Shown here: positions 1 through 6,639 of the stretch, piece by piece
Layout of the letters: every line of letters begins with the position of its first letter
Numbering within the stretch: position 1 is the stretch's first letter
Source of the DNA: DAOVGU01 sp030637775 [NCBI: bacterium]
GTDB lineage: Bacteria; Ratteibacteria; UBA8468
Length of the DNA: 12,955 nucleotides
Reading direction: 5' to 3'
Assembly (NCBI GenBank): GCA_030637775.1
Contig: DAOWFY010000092.1
Span: 1 to 12,955 of the forward strand
Made by a program: the position numbers and the translations under genes
The notes under the pieces: generated by a model
What the model was told of the DNA's origin: nothing
What the model saw: the letters and a program-made list of their open reading frames with translations, nothing else
The model's database searches: none

Positions 1-396
1 ATCAAAGCTCTCCACCCCTAACATAAAGACAAAAACAAAGATTAAAAAACCAAGAAGAATATTATTGAAGGGACCAGCACCCACCACCAGCGCCCTGATG
101 CCCGGAGACTTAGAAAAATATTCTCTCCCATTCACGAGATGGGAACCCTCTTCTTTTTTCGTTTTCTCCTTTTCCTCCGGATATTCACCTGCCAATTTCA
201 CCGCTCCTCCAATGGGAAACAGAGAGATTTGATAGGTAGTTTCACCTTTCTTAAATTTAAAAAGAGCCGGACCAAGACCAAAGGAGAAGTTTTCCACCTT
301 TATCCCTACCTTTTTTGCCACCAAAAGATGACCTAACTCATGGATGATAATCACGACACCAAAGACAACAAGAACCGCTAAAATATTAATAATCAT
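1..396 (-). CDS. rseP: RseP-like site-2 zinc metalloprotease, N-terminal part
   Basis: Membrane-embedded zinc protease of the M50 family, which cleaves transmembrane segments of anti-sigma factors or signal-peptide remnants. The gene starts with ATG at 396 and runs off the low-coordinate end of the window, so only the first 132 residues are visible. A hydrophobic first membrane segment (residues 2-18) leads into the zinc-binding HELGH motif at 19-23. The conserved PIGG/VK..G beta segment is at 61-70. GAGPFNN at 106-112 opens the next membrane helix, as in RseP. The start codon has no clear Shine-Dalgarno sequence. Upstream lies a 123-bp inverted-repeat element that separates it from dxr, its usual operon partner. 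Family assignment is firm; the exact substrate cannot be read from this fragment. Confidence 0.93.
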   Translation of the reverse strand, partial: MIINILAVLVVFGVVIIIHELGHLLVAKKVGIKVENFSFGLGPALFKFKKGETTYQISLFPIGGAVKLAGEYPEEKEKTKKEEGSHLVNGREYFSKSPGIRALVVGAGPFNNILLGFLIFVFVFMLGVESFD

Positions 397-409
397 TTTT
401 TTAGTCTTG

Positions 410-532
410 GGGGTCAGGTCTCAACATTTGACAACTCCCGATGAAGTTAGAGATTTTTTAAGATTATTCTAATACTAAATTGATATGAGTCTTGAACTCA
501 TAAAATTTTGTCAAATGTTGAGACCTGACCCC
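410..532. repeat. 123-bp element with 24-bp perfect terminal inverted repeats
   Basis: The arm at 410-433 (begins GGGGTCAGGTCTCAAC) is the exact reverse complement of 509-532. The interior holds a small hairpin at 485-501 (ATGAGT/ACTCAT). The outer end of the right arm lies one base beyond the dxr stop codon at 534-536; the left arm lies 13 bp from the rseP start. No open frame is carried. The same 24-bp arm recurs once more at 4878-4901. This looks like a non-autonomous MITE or paired REP element. Confidence 0.85.
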
Positions 533-533
533 T

Positions 534-1676
534 TTACATAAATCTCTGAGCTTTTTCTTTAGCCCATCTATCGGCTACTAAAATGTCCTCTAAAGTTGGG
601 TCTTTTACCACCTGGTGAAGATCCATTGTCCTCTTGATAATTTCGGGAATCTTCCCAAACTTTATTTTCTTCTTTAAGAAGGCATCTACCGCCACCTCAT
701 TTGCCCGATTCAAAACCGCCGGCATCGTTCCCTCTTTATACAAAGCATCGTAGGCATATTTCAAACAAGGGAATCTGTCAAAATCCGGTTTCTTAAAATT
801 TAATCTTTCAATTTTTGAGAAGTCCAACTTCGGCAAACTGCTTTCCACTCTCCCAGGATAATGCAAAATATAATGTAGAGGAAGCCGCATATCGGGAAAG
901 GCTAAAATGGCAGAAATGAAGCCATCCTTAAATTCGACCAAGGAATGGATAATTGCTTCTCGATGGATAACTACCTCAATAAAAGCAGGCTCGACTCCAA
1001 AGAGATGATGGGCCTCAATTACCTCCAAACCCTTATTCATCAGGGTAGCGCTGTCAATACTAATTTTTTTACCCATCTTCCAGACAGGGTGCTTAAGAGC
1101 AATGGAGGGCGTTATATCTGAAAGGTCACCCTTTATTTTCGCTAAGGGACCGCCAGAGGCGGTAAGAATAATCCTTTTGATCTCCGAGGAGCAATGGCCT
1201 CTTAATGCCTGGAAGATACTATTATGCTCACTATCAACCGGAAGAATTTCTACATTGTTTTTCCTGGCGTTCTCGGTAACGATAGCCCCGGCAGAAACCA
1301 TAACCTCCTTTGTAGCCAAGGCAATTGTCTTCTTAGCACAAATTGCCTCTAAGGTAGGAAGAAGTCCAACAATTCCTACGAGAGCGATAATAACCAAATC
1401 AACCTCTGGTTTCCTGACCAATTCCAGGAGGCCTTCCTTACCTAAAATTACCTTTATCTTTTTAGCCAGAGACCTCGATAAGAATCTTTCTCCTGCCTCT
1501 TTATCAGTAATTACCACCGTTTCCGGATGAAATTCCTCGATCTGCTTTTCCAAGAGGTCGATATTCGACCTTGCCGACAGCCCCTTAACCTGAAACTTCT
1601 CCCGTTCTTCCCTGATTACGGAAAGCGCATTCTGACCAATGGAGCCGGTTGAACCCAAAATAACAATCTTTTTCAT
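534..1676 (-). CDS. dxr: 1-deoxy-D-xylulose 5-phosphate reductoisomerase
   Basis: Cytosolic enzyme converting DXP to 2-C-methyl-D-erythritol 4-phosphate with NADPH and a divalent metal, the first committed step of the MEP isoprenoid pathway. At 380 residues it has normal length. Visible motifs are the Rossmann GSTGSIG at 8-14, the metal ligands in PVDSEHNS (D149, E151), the ASGGP loop at 173-177, the flexible-loop region H196-P-V-W199, and SIDSATLMNKGLE with N214, K215 and E218. The usual ANKE segment reads ATKE (121-124), an Asn-to-Thr change, and HPNW reads HPVW. Its ATG overlaps the uppS stop (ATGA), so the two are translationally coupled; uppS makes the next-but-several product of the same isoprenoid route. 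The stop lies next to the inverted-repeat element. Confidence 0.97.
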   Translation of the reverse strand: MKKIVILGSTGSIGQNALSVIREEREKFQVKGLSARSNIDLLEKQIEEFHPETVVITDKEAGERFLSRSLAKKIKVILGKEGLLELVRKPEVDLVIIALVGIVGLLPTLEAICAKKTIALATKEVMVSAGAIVTENARKNNVEILPVDSEHNSIFQALRGHCSSEIKRIILTASGGPLAKIKGDLSDITPSIALKHPVWKMGKKISIDSATLMNKGLEVIEAHHLFGVEPAFIEVVIHREAIIHSLVEFKDGFISAILAFPDMRLPLHYILHYPGRVESSLPKLDFSKIERLNFKKPDFDRFPCLKYAYDALYKEGTMPAVLNRANEVAVDAFLKKKIKFGKIPEIIKRTMDLHQVVKDPTLEDILVADRWAKEKAQRFM

Positions 1677-2437
1677 AATCTCCCAAACTTCCGCTTCCTT
1701 TTGCTATAATCCTCCAAAGCGAGAAGAAGGTCTTCTCTGTTAAAATCAGGCCAGAGGGTCTCCGTAACATAGAGTTCGGCATAGGAGCTCTGCCATAGCA
1801 AAAAATTACTTAATCTTTTTTCGCCGCTGGTGCGGATAATTAAATCCGGTTCCGGAAGATCCTCGGTGTAGAGGTAGCGGGAAAAACTTTCCTCATTTAA
1901 ATCTTTGATCTTAAGAGAGCCTTTTTTAAGATCTGCGGCAATCTTTCTGATGCCATCGATGATTTCCTGCCTCCCTCCATAATTAATGGCTAAATTAAGA
2001 ATTAATCCTTTGTTATCCTTTGTTTTCCCGATCGCTTTTGCTAAAAGATTCTGAAGGGAGCCGGGCAATTCCTTTAGCCTTCCAACAGCATTAATCTTAA
2101 CATTCTTCTCGTGCAGTTCAGCGACCTCCTTCTCGATGTATTTTGCCAAAAGTCTCATTAAAAATTTAACTTCAGGAACTGGCCTTTTCCAATTCTCAGT
2201 AGAAAAGACATAGAGGGTCAAAACCTTAATTCCTACTTCAGAGGATACCTTTATGATCTTCCGAACCGCCTCCACCCCTTTTCTGTGGCCAGCGATCCTG
2301 GGTAGGTGCTTTCTCTTTGCCCAGCGACCGTTGCCATCCATAATAATGGCAATATGCCTAGGAAAAGAGGGACACATCCCAATTTTTTGAGACAGTTTCT
2401 CATCTCTCTGTGCAGAAAAATTGGGATGTGTCCCCAT
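1673..2437 (-). CDS. uppS: Undecaprenyl diphosphate synthase (cis-prenyltransferase)
   Basis: Condenses isopentenyl diphosphates onto farnesyl diphosphate to give the C55 lipid carrier for peptidoglycan and LPS. Motifs: HIAIIMDGNGRWAKRK at 28-43 with the catalytic Asp at D34, GHRKG, the FSTENW segment, AINYGGR, and the C-terminal PDLIIRTSGEKRLSNFLLWQ signature. Length from this start is 254 residues. The first ~25 residues are unlike the family. Codons 2-23 lie inside a 66-bp palindromic element (2369-2434). Two ATGs are possible, at 2437 and 2377, in frame and each touching an arm of that element. The 2437 start has a GGGAGG about 15 nt upstream, inside lptB; the 2377 start fits the family length better but has a poor ribosome site. 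It follows lptB by one base and overlaps dxr. cdsA, usually next, is missing. Confidence 0.96.
   Translation of the reverse strand: MGTHPNFSAQRDEKLSQKIGMCPSFPRHIAIIMDGNGRWAKRKHLPRIAGHRKGVEAVRKIIKVSSEVGIKVLTLYVFSTENWKRPVPEVKFLMRLLAKYIEKEVAELHEKNVKINAVGRLKELPGSLQNLLAKAIGKTKDNKGLILNLAINYGGRQEIIDGIRKIAADLKKGSLKIKDLNEESFSRYLYTEDLPEPDLIIRTSGEKRLSNFLLWQSSYAELYVTETLWPDFNREDLLLALEDYSKRKRKFGRL
2369..2434. repeat. 66-bp palindromic element at the uppS 5' end
   Basis: The arm GGGACACATCCCAATTTTT at 2369-2387 is the exact reverse complement of 2416-2434, giving a 19-bp perfect stem. The 28-nt interior contains a second small stem, TGAGA/TCTCA. The whole element is translated as part of uppS without a stop codon. 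Each arm is itself partly palindromic (GGGACACATCCC). Confidence 0.88.
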
Positions 2438-2438
2438 T

Positions 2439-3164
2439 TTAAAGTTTAAATTCCTCCCCTAAATAGATTTTTCTTGCCTGCTCGCTCTCCACCAACTCCC
2501 TTGCCTCTCCCGAGATAAGAATTTCCCCGCGGTGTATAATATAGGAACGATCGGTAATTTCCAGGGTCTCGCGCACATTATGGTCGGTAAGCAAGATTCC
2601 TAATCCATCGCCCGCGAGTTTCTTGATAATTACCCTTATTTCAGAAACGGTGATGGGATCTATTCCGGAAAACGGCTCATCCAGAAGAAGGAAGGAGGGA
2701 GAGATCACTAAAGCCCTGGTTATCTCCAAGCGGCGCCTCTCTCCACCGGAAAGGACAAAGGCCTTATTCTTAGCCAGAGGTTCAAGCTCTAATTTTTTCA
2801 GAAGTTCTCTTAGCCGGCGCCTTCGCTCTTTCTTGCTTATCTTAAGCGTTTCTAAGATGGCCATAATATTTTCTTCCACCGTTAATTTGCGGAAGATTGA
2901 TGGTTCCTGAGGAAGATACCCCATTCCCAGGCGTGCCCTTTTATAAATAGGAAGAGAGGTAATCTCTTCGCCATTAAGGGAAATGGAACCCCCCTCTGGT
3001 CTGATCAGACCAATGACAATATGAAATGTGGTGGTCTTTCCCGCTCCATTAGGACCAAGAAGACCTACAATCTCTCCTTCTCTCACCTCCAGGGAAAGAT
3101 TATTTACGACAAGTTTTTTGCCATAGGACTTTCGGATATTGCTAAGCTTTAAAGATTTCACCAT
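2439..3164 (-). CDS. lptB: LPS export ABC transporter ATP-binding protein LptB
   Basis: Cytoplasmic ATPase that with LptF and LptG extracts lipopolysaccharide from the inner membrane. The 241-residue length is typical. Walker A GPNGAGKT is at 37-44, the Q-loop glutamine at Q86, the signature LSGGERRR at 138-145, Walker B LLLDE at 159-163, and the switch histidine at H195. The [11 protein letters not shown] form and the overall length match LptB rather than branched-chain amino-acid transporters, the nearest alternative. The ATG sits within the ruvB stop region (7-nt overlap), and AGGAAAAGCT inside ruvB supplies the ribosome site. Linkage to uppS, dxr and rseP makes an envelope cluster. LptA, LptC and the permeases are not in the window. 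Confidence 0.92.
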   Translation of the reverse strand: MVKSLKLSNIRKSYGKKLVVNNLSLEVREGEIVGLLGPNGAGKTTTFHIVIGLIRPEGGSISLNGEEITSLPIYKRARLGMGYLPQEPSIFRKLTVEENIMAILETLKISKKERRRRLRELLKKLELEPLAKNKAFVLSGGERRRLEITRALVISPSFLLLDEPFSGIDPITVSEIRVIIKKLAGDGLGILLTDHNVRETLEITDRSYIIHRGEILISGEARELVESEQARKIYLGEEFKL

Positions 3165-4183
3165 AGCTTTTCCTGCAATTTCTCTTTTGGGGGAAGGCCA
3201 AGATGCTGAAAGGCATGCTTTGTTGCGACCCTTCCCTTTAAGGTCCTTTCCAAATAACCTTCCTGCACTAAATAGGGTTCGTAAACCTCCTCTATTGTAT
3301 CCGCCTCCTCACCGACCGCTACCGCCAATGTTTTTATTCCCACCGGTCCTCCGCCAAATTTATGAATAATAGCATCCAGGATTCTCTTATCCATTTCATC
3401 CAAACCCTTTTCATCGACCTCCAGCATCTTTAAAGAGCTATTGGCAATCTCGAGAGTAATTACCCCCTTTCCTTTGACTTGGGCATAGTCACGTAGTCGG
3501 CGAAGAAGCCGATTAGCAACCCGTGGCGTTCCCCGGGATCTTTTGGCGATCTCCTCGGCCGCTTTCTCCTCAACTTCAATCTTTAAGATTTTGCTGGAAC
3601 GGTTAACAATCTTTGCCAATTCCTCTGGTTGATAAAAGGAGAGTCGATGACCGATACCAAATCGAGAACGAAGAGGGGAGGTGATAAGACCGGTTCGGGT
3701 AGTTGCTCCAATAAGGGTAAAGGGTTCCAGTGTCAGGCGAATGGTGTTGGCTCTTGGGCCCTCCCCGGTCATAATTGAGATCGTAAACTCCTCCATTGCT
3801 CCATAGAGGTATTCTTCTACAGTATGGGGTAGCCGGTGAATTTCATCGATGAAAAGAATGTCCATTCTTTTAAGATTGGTCAGGAGACCGGCTAAATCCC
3901 CCGGCCTCTCAATTACGGGACCGGAGGCGGTTTTAATATCCACCTCCATCTCCCGGGCAATGATATAAGCAAGAGTGGTCTTGCCCAGTCCGGGAGGACC
4001 GCAAAAGAGAGCATGGTCTAATGGTTCTCCTCTCTCCTTTGCCGCCTTAATAAAGATCTGTAGATTCTCTTTTACTCTGTCTTGACCGACAAAATCCTCA
4101 AATTCTTTAGGTCGCAAAGAGTTCTCATACCTTAAATCCTCCGCCGTTACTTTGGGACTGACAACCCCTTCCTTTTTCTTCAT
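3158..4183 (-). CDS. ruvB: Holliday junction branch-migration DNA helicase RuvB
   Basis: AAA+ motor that drives branch migration of Holliday junctions together with RuvA. Its 341 residues match the family. Walker A GPPGLGKT is at 62-69, Walker B LFIDEIH at 110-116, and sensor 1 GATTRTG at 159-165. The arginine finger lies in LRSRFG (R174), sensor 2 in RGTPRVANR, and the C-terminal winged helix ends in [13 protein letters not shown]. The start ATG is nine bases after the ruvA TAG stop, with GAGAGGA immediately before it. The 3' end overlaps lptB by seven bases. Complete and ordinary. Confidence 0.98.
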   Translation of the reverse strand: MKKKEGVVSPKVTAEDLRYENSLRPKEFEDFVGQDRVKENLQIFIKAAKERGEPLDHALFCGPPGLGKTTLAYIIAREMEVDIKTASGPVIERPGDLAGLLTNLKRMDILFIDEIHRLPHTVEEYLYGAMEEFTISIMTGEGPRANTIRLTLEPFTLIGATTRTGLITSPLRSRFGIGHRLSFYQPEELAKIVNRSSKILKIEVEEKAAEEIAKRSRGTPRVANRLLRRLRDYAQVKGKGVITLEIANSSLKMLEVDEKGLDEMDKRILDAIIHKFGGGPVGIKTLAVAVGEEADTIEEVYEPYLVQEGYLERTLKGRVATKHAFQHLGLPPKEKLQEKLW

Positions 4184-4192
4184 TCCTCTCTT

Positions 4193-4780
4193 CTAAATCT
4201 TTTCTAAAGCCTTTTTAATCACTTCCTCTAAGGTGATATCCTTTCCTAGCTTGGAAAGAGCGGCATCCACTGCTTTTAAGCTGGCAGCGCGCTTATAACC
4301 AAGAGTAACAAGAGCATTGGCCGCCTCATTGCGCAAAAGATAATCTTCTTTTCTCCAACCCTCTCTTTTGGGAAGAGCGGTAGAGAAAGGCTCTTTAAGT
4401 TCCACAATAAGCCGTTGCGCGATTTTTTTGCCAATTCCTGTAATTGTTGTAAGTAAACCGACGTCCTCATTAACGATGGCGGTTTTCAGTTTATCGGAAG
4501 AAACCCCGGAAAGGATGGTCAAAGCCAATTTTGGCCCGATACCACCGACATTAATCAGCATCAAAAAGGTCTCCCTCTCCTCTTTAGTGGCAAATCCATA
4601 AAGCCGAAGAGCATCCTCCCGAACGTAGGTGTAGGTAAAGATCTTAACAATTTCCCCGATCTTGCTTAATTGCTCAAATGTTGCAAGGGAAATCCCTACT
4701 CTATATCCCACATCATTGACTTCAACAACGATCTCGGTGGGCAACTTACTGACCAACTTCCCTCTTAGGTAAGATATCAT
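4193..4780 (-). CDS. ruvA: Holliday junction branch-migration protein RuvA
   Basis: Tetrameric junction-binding subunit that loads RuvB. Domain I is an OB fold (residues 1-63, beginning MISYLRG). Domain II has two helix-hairpin-helix motifs, VGGIGPKLAL (78-87) and ITGIGKKIAQR (113-123). Domain III (about 148-195) is the RuvB-contacting helical bundle. At 195 residues it is normal. It ends in TAG, showing that TAG is used as a stop here. A TATAAT with an upstream TGG lies 24 bp before the ATG, so ruvA probably starts a transcript separate from ruvC. Confidence 0.97.
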   Translation of the reverse strand: MISYLRGKLVSKLPTEIVVEVNDVGYRVGISLATFEQLSKIGEIVKIFTYTYVREDALRLYGFATKEERETFLMLINVGGIGPKLALTILSGVSSDKLKTAIVNEDVGLLTTITGIGKKIAQRLIVELKEPFSTALPKREGWRKEDYLLRNEAANALVTLGYKRAASLKAVDAALSKLGKDITLEEVIKKALEKI

Positions 4781-4803
4781 AACAATATAATCTTTTAAGG
4801 TTT

Positions 4804-4812
4804 ATTATACCA
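4804..4812 (-). promoter_or_regulatory. Extended -10 promoter before ruvA
   Basis: On the minus strand TATAAT (4809-4804) is preceded directly by TGG, matching an extended -10 element. No good -35 is visible 17 bp upstream. The predicted transcription start is about 17 nt before the ruvA ATG. This would drive ruvA-ruvB-lptB-uppS-dxr. Confidence 0.55.
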
Positions 4813-4877
4813 TATTCTTTTGATTATGGATAATAAAAAGGAAGGGGATTAGGAGGTGGAAAATCAGGATTAGATTT

Positions 4878-4901
4878 TGTCAAATGTTGAGACCTGACCC
4901 C
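4878..4901. repeat. Single arm of the 24-bp inverted repeat, at the ruvC 3' end
   Basis: Identical over 24 bp to the right arm of the element at 410-532 (509-532), in the same orientation. No opposing arm is found in the 97 bp between it and ruvA. It encodes the last six residues (G-S-G-L-N-I) and the TGA stop of ruvC. Confidence 0.85.
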
Positions 4902-5374
4902 TTGTAGTAACTCAGGTAGCAGAGAGCAGTGGCTAAAGCATCGGAAGCATCAGGACTTGGCTCCTTCTCCAGCCCTAAAATCTGCTTCACCATAAAGGAG
5001 ACCTGCTCCTTGGAGGCATTCCCTTTTCCCACAATATTTTGCTTGATTTGCAAGGGGGTAAAAGAGAAAATTCTTCTTTTTTTGTTGGTCGCCGCAACGA
5101 TTGCCGCTCCCGCTGCCTTTCCCAGTTTTAAGGCAATCTGAGCATTTTTAGCGATATAGGTATCCTCAATGGCTACTACCGCCGGCTGAAACTCTTCAAT
5201 AAGGGAGGAAAGGGAATCATAGATTTTCTTTAACCGGAGAGGGAAGGAGGTAGCAGGGGAAGTGGCAATAAAACCACAATCAACAAAGGAAGCCCCTGAT
5301 TTAATCAGGGGTTTAATTTCTATGATACCGTAGCCGGTCTTTAGAAGCCCGGGATCGATACCCAGGATAATCAT
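4880..5374 (-). CDS. ruvC: Crossover junction endodeoxyribonuclease RuvC
   Basis: Dimeric nuclease that resolves Holliday junctions by paired nicks. The four acidic residues are visible: D7 in GIDPG, E70 in AIEDTY, and D142 and D145 in SPDASDALATAL. The DNA-contacting stretch FTPLQIKQNIVGKGNASKEQV lies between them. At 164 residues it is near family length. Two repeats contribute to the frame. A palindrome shared with 12186-12207 encodes about residues 21-28, between the first two beta strands. A single copy of the 24-bp repeat provides residues 159-164 and the TGA stop, replacing whatever C-terminus existed before. The catalytic core precedes this, so the enzyme is probably functional. Its ATG is one base from the yebC stop. 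Confidence 0.96.
   Translation of the reverse strand: MIILGIDPGLLKTGYGIIEIKPLIKSGASFVDCGFIATSPATSFPLRLKKIYDSLSSLIEEFQPAVVAIEDTYIAKNAQIALKLGKAAGAAIVAATNKKRRIFSFTPLQIKQNIVGKGNASKEQVSFMVKQILGLEKEPSPDASDALATALCYLSYYKGSGLNI
5291..5312. repeat. Palindromic repeat inside ruvC, copy 1
   Basis: A 22-bp sequence containing the perfect odd palindrome CCCCTGATT-T-AATCAGGGG. Its reverse complement is identical to 12186-12207 in the gene-poor region. It lies in frame within ruvC and is read as K-P-L-I-K-S-G-A. Confidence 0.75.
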
Positions 5375-5375
5375 A

Positions 5376-6128
5376 CTATTGCGTTGTCACCGCCTCAATT
5401 ACTTCATCGGCAATATTAAAGTTGCTATAGACATTCTGCACATCTTCATCCTCCTCCAGACTATCCATTAATTTTAAGACGTTCTCAGCATCTTTTCCCT
5501 CTAACTTGACTGTGCTTTTGGGCAACATCGTAAGCGAAGCTTCACTTATCTTAATTCCCTTTTCTTCTAATATCTTCTTTACCTTTTCTAAATCCTCGGG
5601 TTTGGTGATAATTTCATATTCATCCTCTTCCGTTTTTAAATCTTCCGCTCCTGCCTCTAAAATGAGGGAGAATAGAGGCTCTTCTTCACTCTCTTTCCTC
5701 TCTATTCTGAGGATACCCTTTCTTTCAAAGAGCCAGCCAACACATCCACCTTGCCCTAAATTTCCATTATATTTAGTAAAGATACTCCTGATTTCTGAGC
5801 TGGTACGCTGCCGGTTATCGGTCAAGCCTTCAACTATCACCGCTACTCCAGCAGGTCCATATCCCTCATATACTACCTGCTCCAAGGCAACAGCCCCTGC
5901 TTCTCCAGTCCCTTTGGCAATGGCACGCTTGATATTTTCCGTGGGCATATTGAAATCCTTTGCTCTCTCTATTGCCAACCGAAGGCGGGGATTATTTTCG
6001 ATATCCCCTCCTCCAAGCTTTGCGGCCATCATTATCTCCCGGATTGACTTGGTAAAGGCCTTCCCCCTCTTGGCATCTATTAGAGCTTTTTTATGCTTGA
6101 TTCCTGCCCACTTAGAATGTCCAGACAA
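5376..6128 (-). CDS. yebC: YebC/PmpR-TACO1 family protein
   Basis: Conserved cytosolic protein described as a transcriptional regulator and, in some members, as a factor helping ribosomes through difficult sequences. The N-terminal signature SGHSKWAGIKHKK is at 2-14. Next come the NPRLRLAIERAK segment, YEGYGPAGVAVIVE, and TSSEIRSIFTKYNGNLG. The C-terminal LMDSLEEDEDVQNVYSNF is also typical. At 250 residues it is normal. The start is TTG at 6128, one base after the stop of the DUF151 gene, chosen because the family begins M-[SA]-GHSKW and a GAGGAG sits about ten bases upstream. Placement directly before ruvC is a widespread order. Confidence 0.95.
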   Translation of the reverse strand: MSGHSKWAGIKHKKALIDAKRGKAFTKSIREIMMAAKLGGGDIENNPRLRLAIERAKDFNMPTENIKRAIAKGTGEAGAVALEQVVYEGYGPAGVAVIVEGLTDNRQRTSSEIRSIFTKYNGNLGQGGCVGWLFERKGILRIERKESEEEPLFSLILEAGAEDLKTEEDEYEIITKPEDLEKVKKILEEKGIKISEASLTMLPKSTVKLEGKDAENVLKLMDSLEEDEDVQNVYSNFNIADEVIEAVTTQ

Positions 6129-6129
6129 T

Positions 6130-6639
6130 TTAGCTCTTCTCCTCTTTTAATTTCTTCCAGAAATCTTTTGCTTTAAGGTTTTCCAATGTCTTTCTAAATC
6201 TTTCCGCCTCCTCCAATCCAATTGGTCTTGTGCTCTCAGGAGAAAGACCAGGGGGAACTGTCTCCTTCATCAATTCTTCGGACACAAAGATAGGAACCTT
6301 AAACCTGAGCGCTAAAGCAATTCCATCGGAGGGACGACAGTCAATATACTTCACCTCTCCATTGAATTCTAAGAGGATTCTTGCAAAGAAGGTATTCTCC
6401 TTTAAGGTCGTGATCTCTAACCTTACAAATTCGCTCTTTAATTCTTCAATAATTGATTTCAGAAGATCATGGGTAAGAGGACGCGGCAACTTTACCTTTT
6501 CTAAAACGAGAAGAATAGATTGCGCTTCAAAGAAACCAATGACAATGGGAAGGGTTCTGTTTTTGTCATCTTTCAGAATTACAATAGGGGTCCCGGTTAC
6601 AGAATTAAGCACTACACCAGCAACCTTTGTCTTAACCAT
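6130..6639 (-). CDS. Bifunctional nuclease family protein (DUF151)
   Basis: Small protein of the BFN/DUF151 family, members of which have been reported to cut DNA and RNA. The start is taken as ATG at 6639 (M-V-K-T-K-V), giving 169 residues. The open frame extends further upstream, but that part lies inside the EF-G gene and lacks family similarity. Family features: GTPIVILKD, the LPIVIGFFEAQSI strand-turn, RPLTHDLL, and the strongly conserved IDCRPSDGIALALR followed by PIFVSEEL. The ATG overlaps the EF-G stop by eight bases, and the stop is one base before yebC, so all are cotranscribed. The cellular role of bacterial members is poorly known. Confidence 0.9.
   Translation of the reverse strand: MVKTKVAGVVLNSVTGTPIVILKDDKNRTLPIVIGFFEAQSILLVLEKVKLPRPLTHDLLKSIIEELKSEFVRLEITTLKENTFFARILLEFNGEVKYIDCRPSDGIALALRFKVPIFVSEELMKETVPPGLSPESTRPIGLEEAERFRKTLENLKAKDFWKKLKEEKS

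Noticed and set aside
139-336. Plus-strand open frame of 65 codons
   Set aside because: It lies antisense to the rseP region carrying HELGH and the second membrane segment, with no ribosome site or family resemblance.
5506-6150. Plus-strand open frame of 214 codons
   Set aside because: It is entirely antisense to yebC, whose product is clearly conserved; its serine/proline-rich product looks like a reverse-strand artefact.
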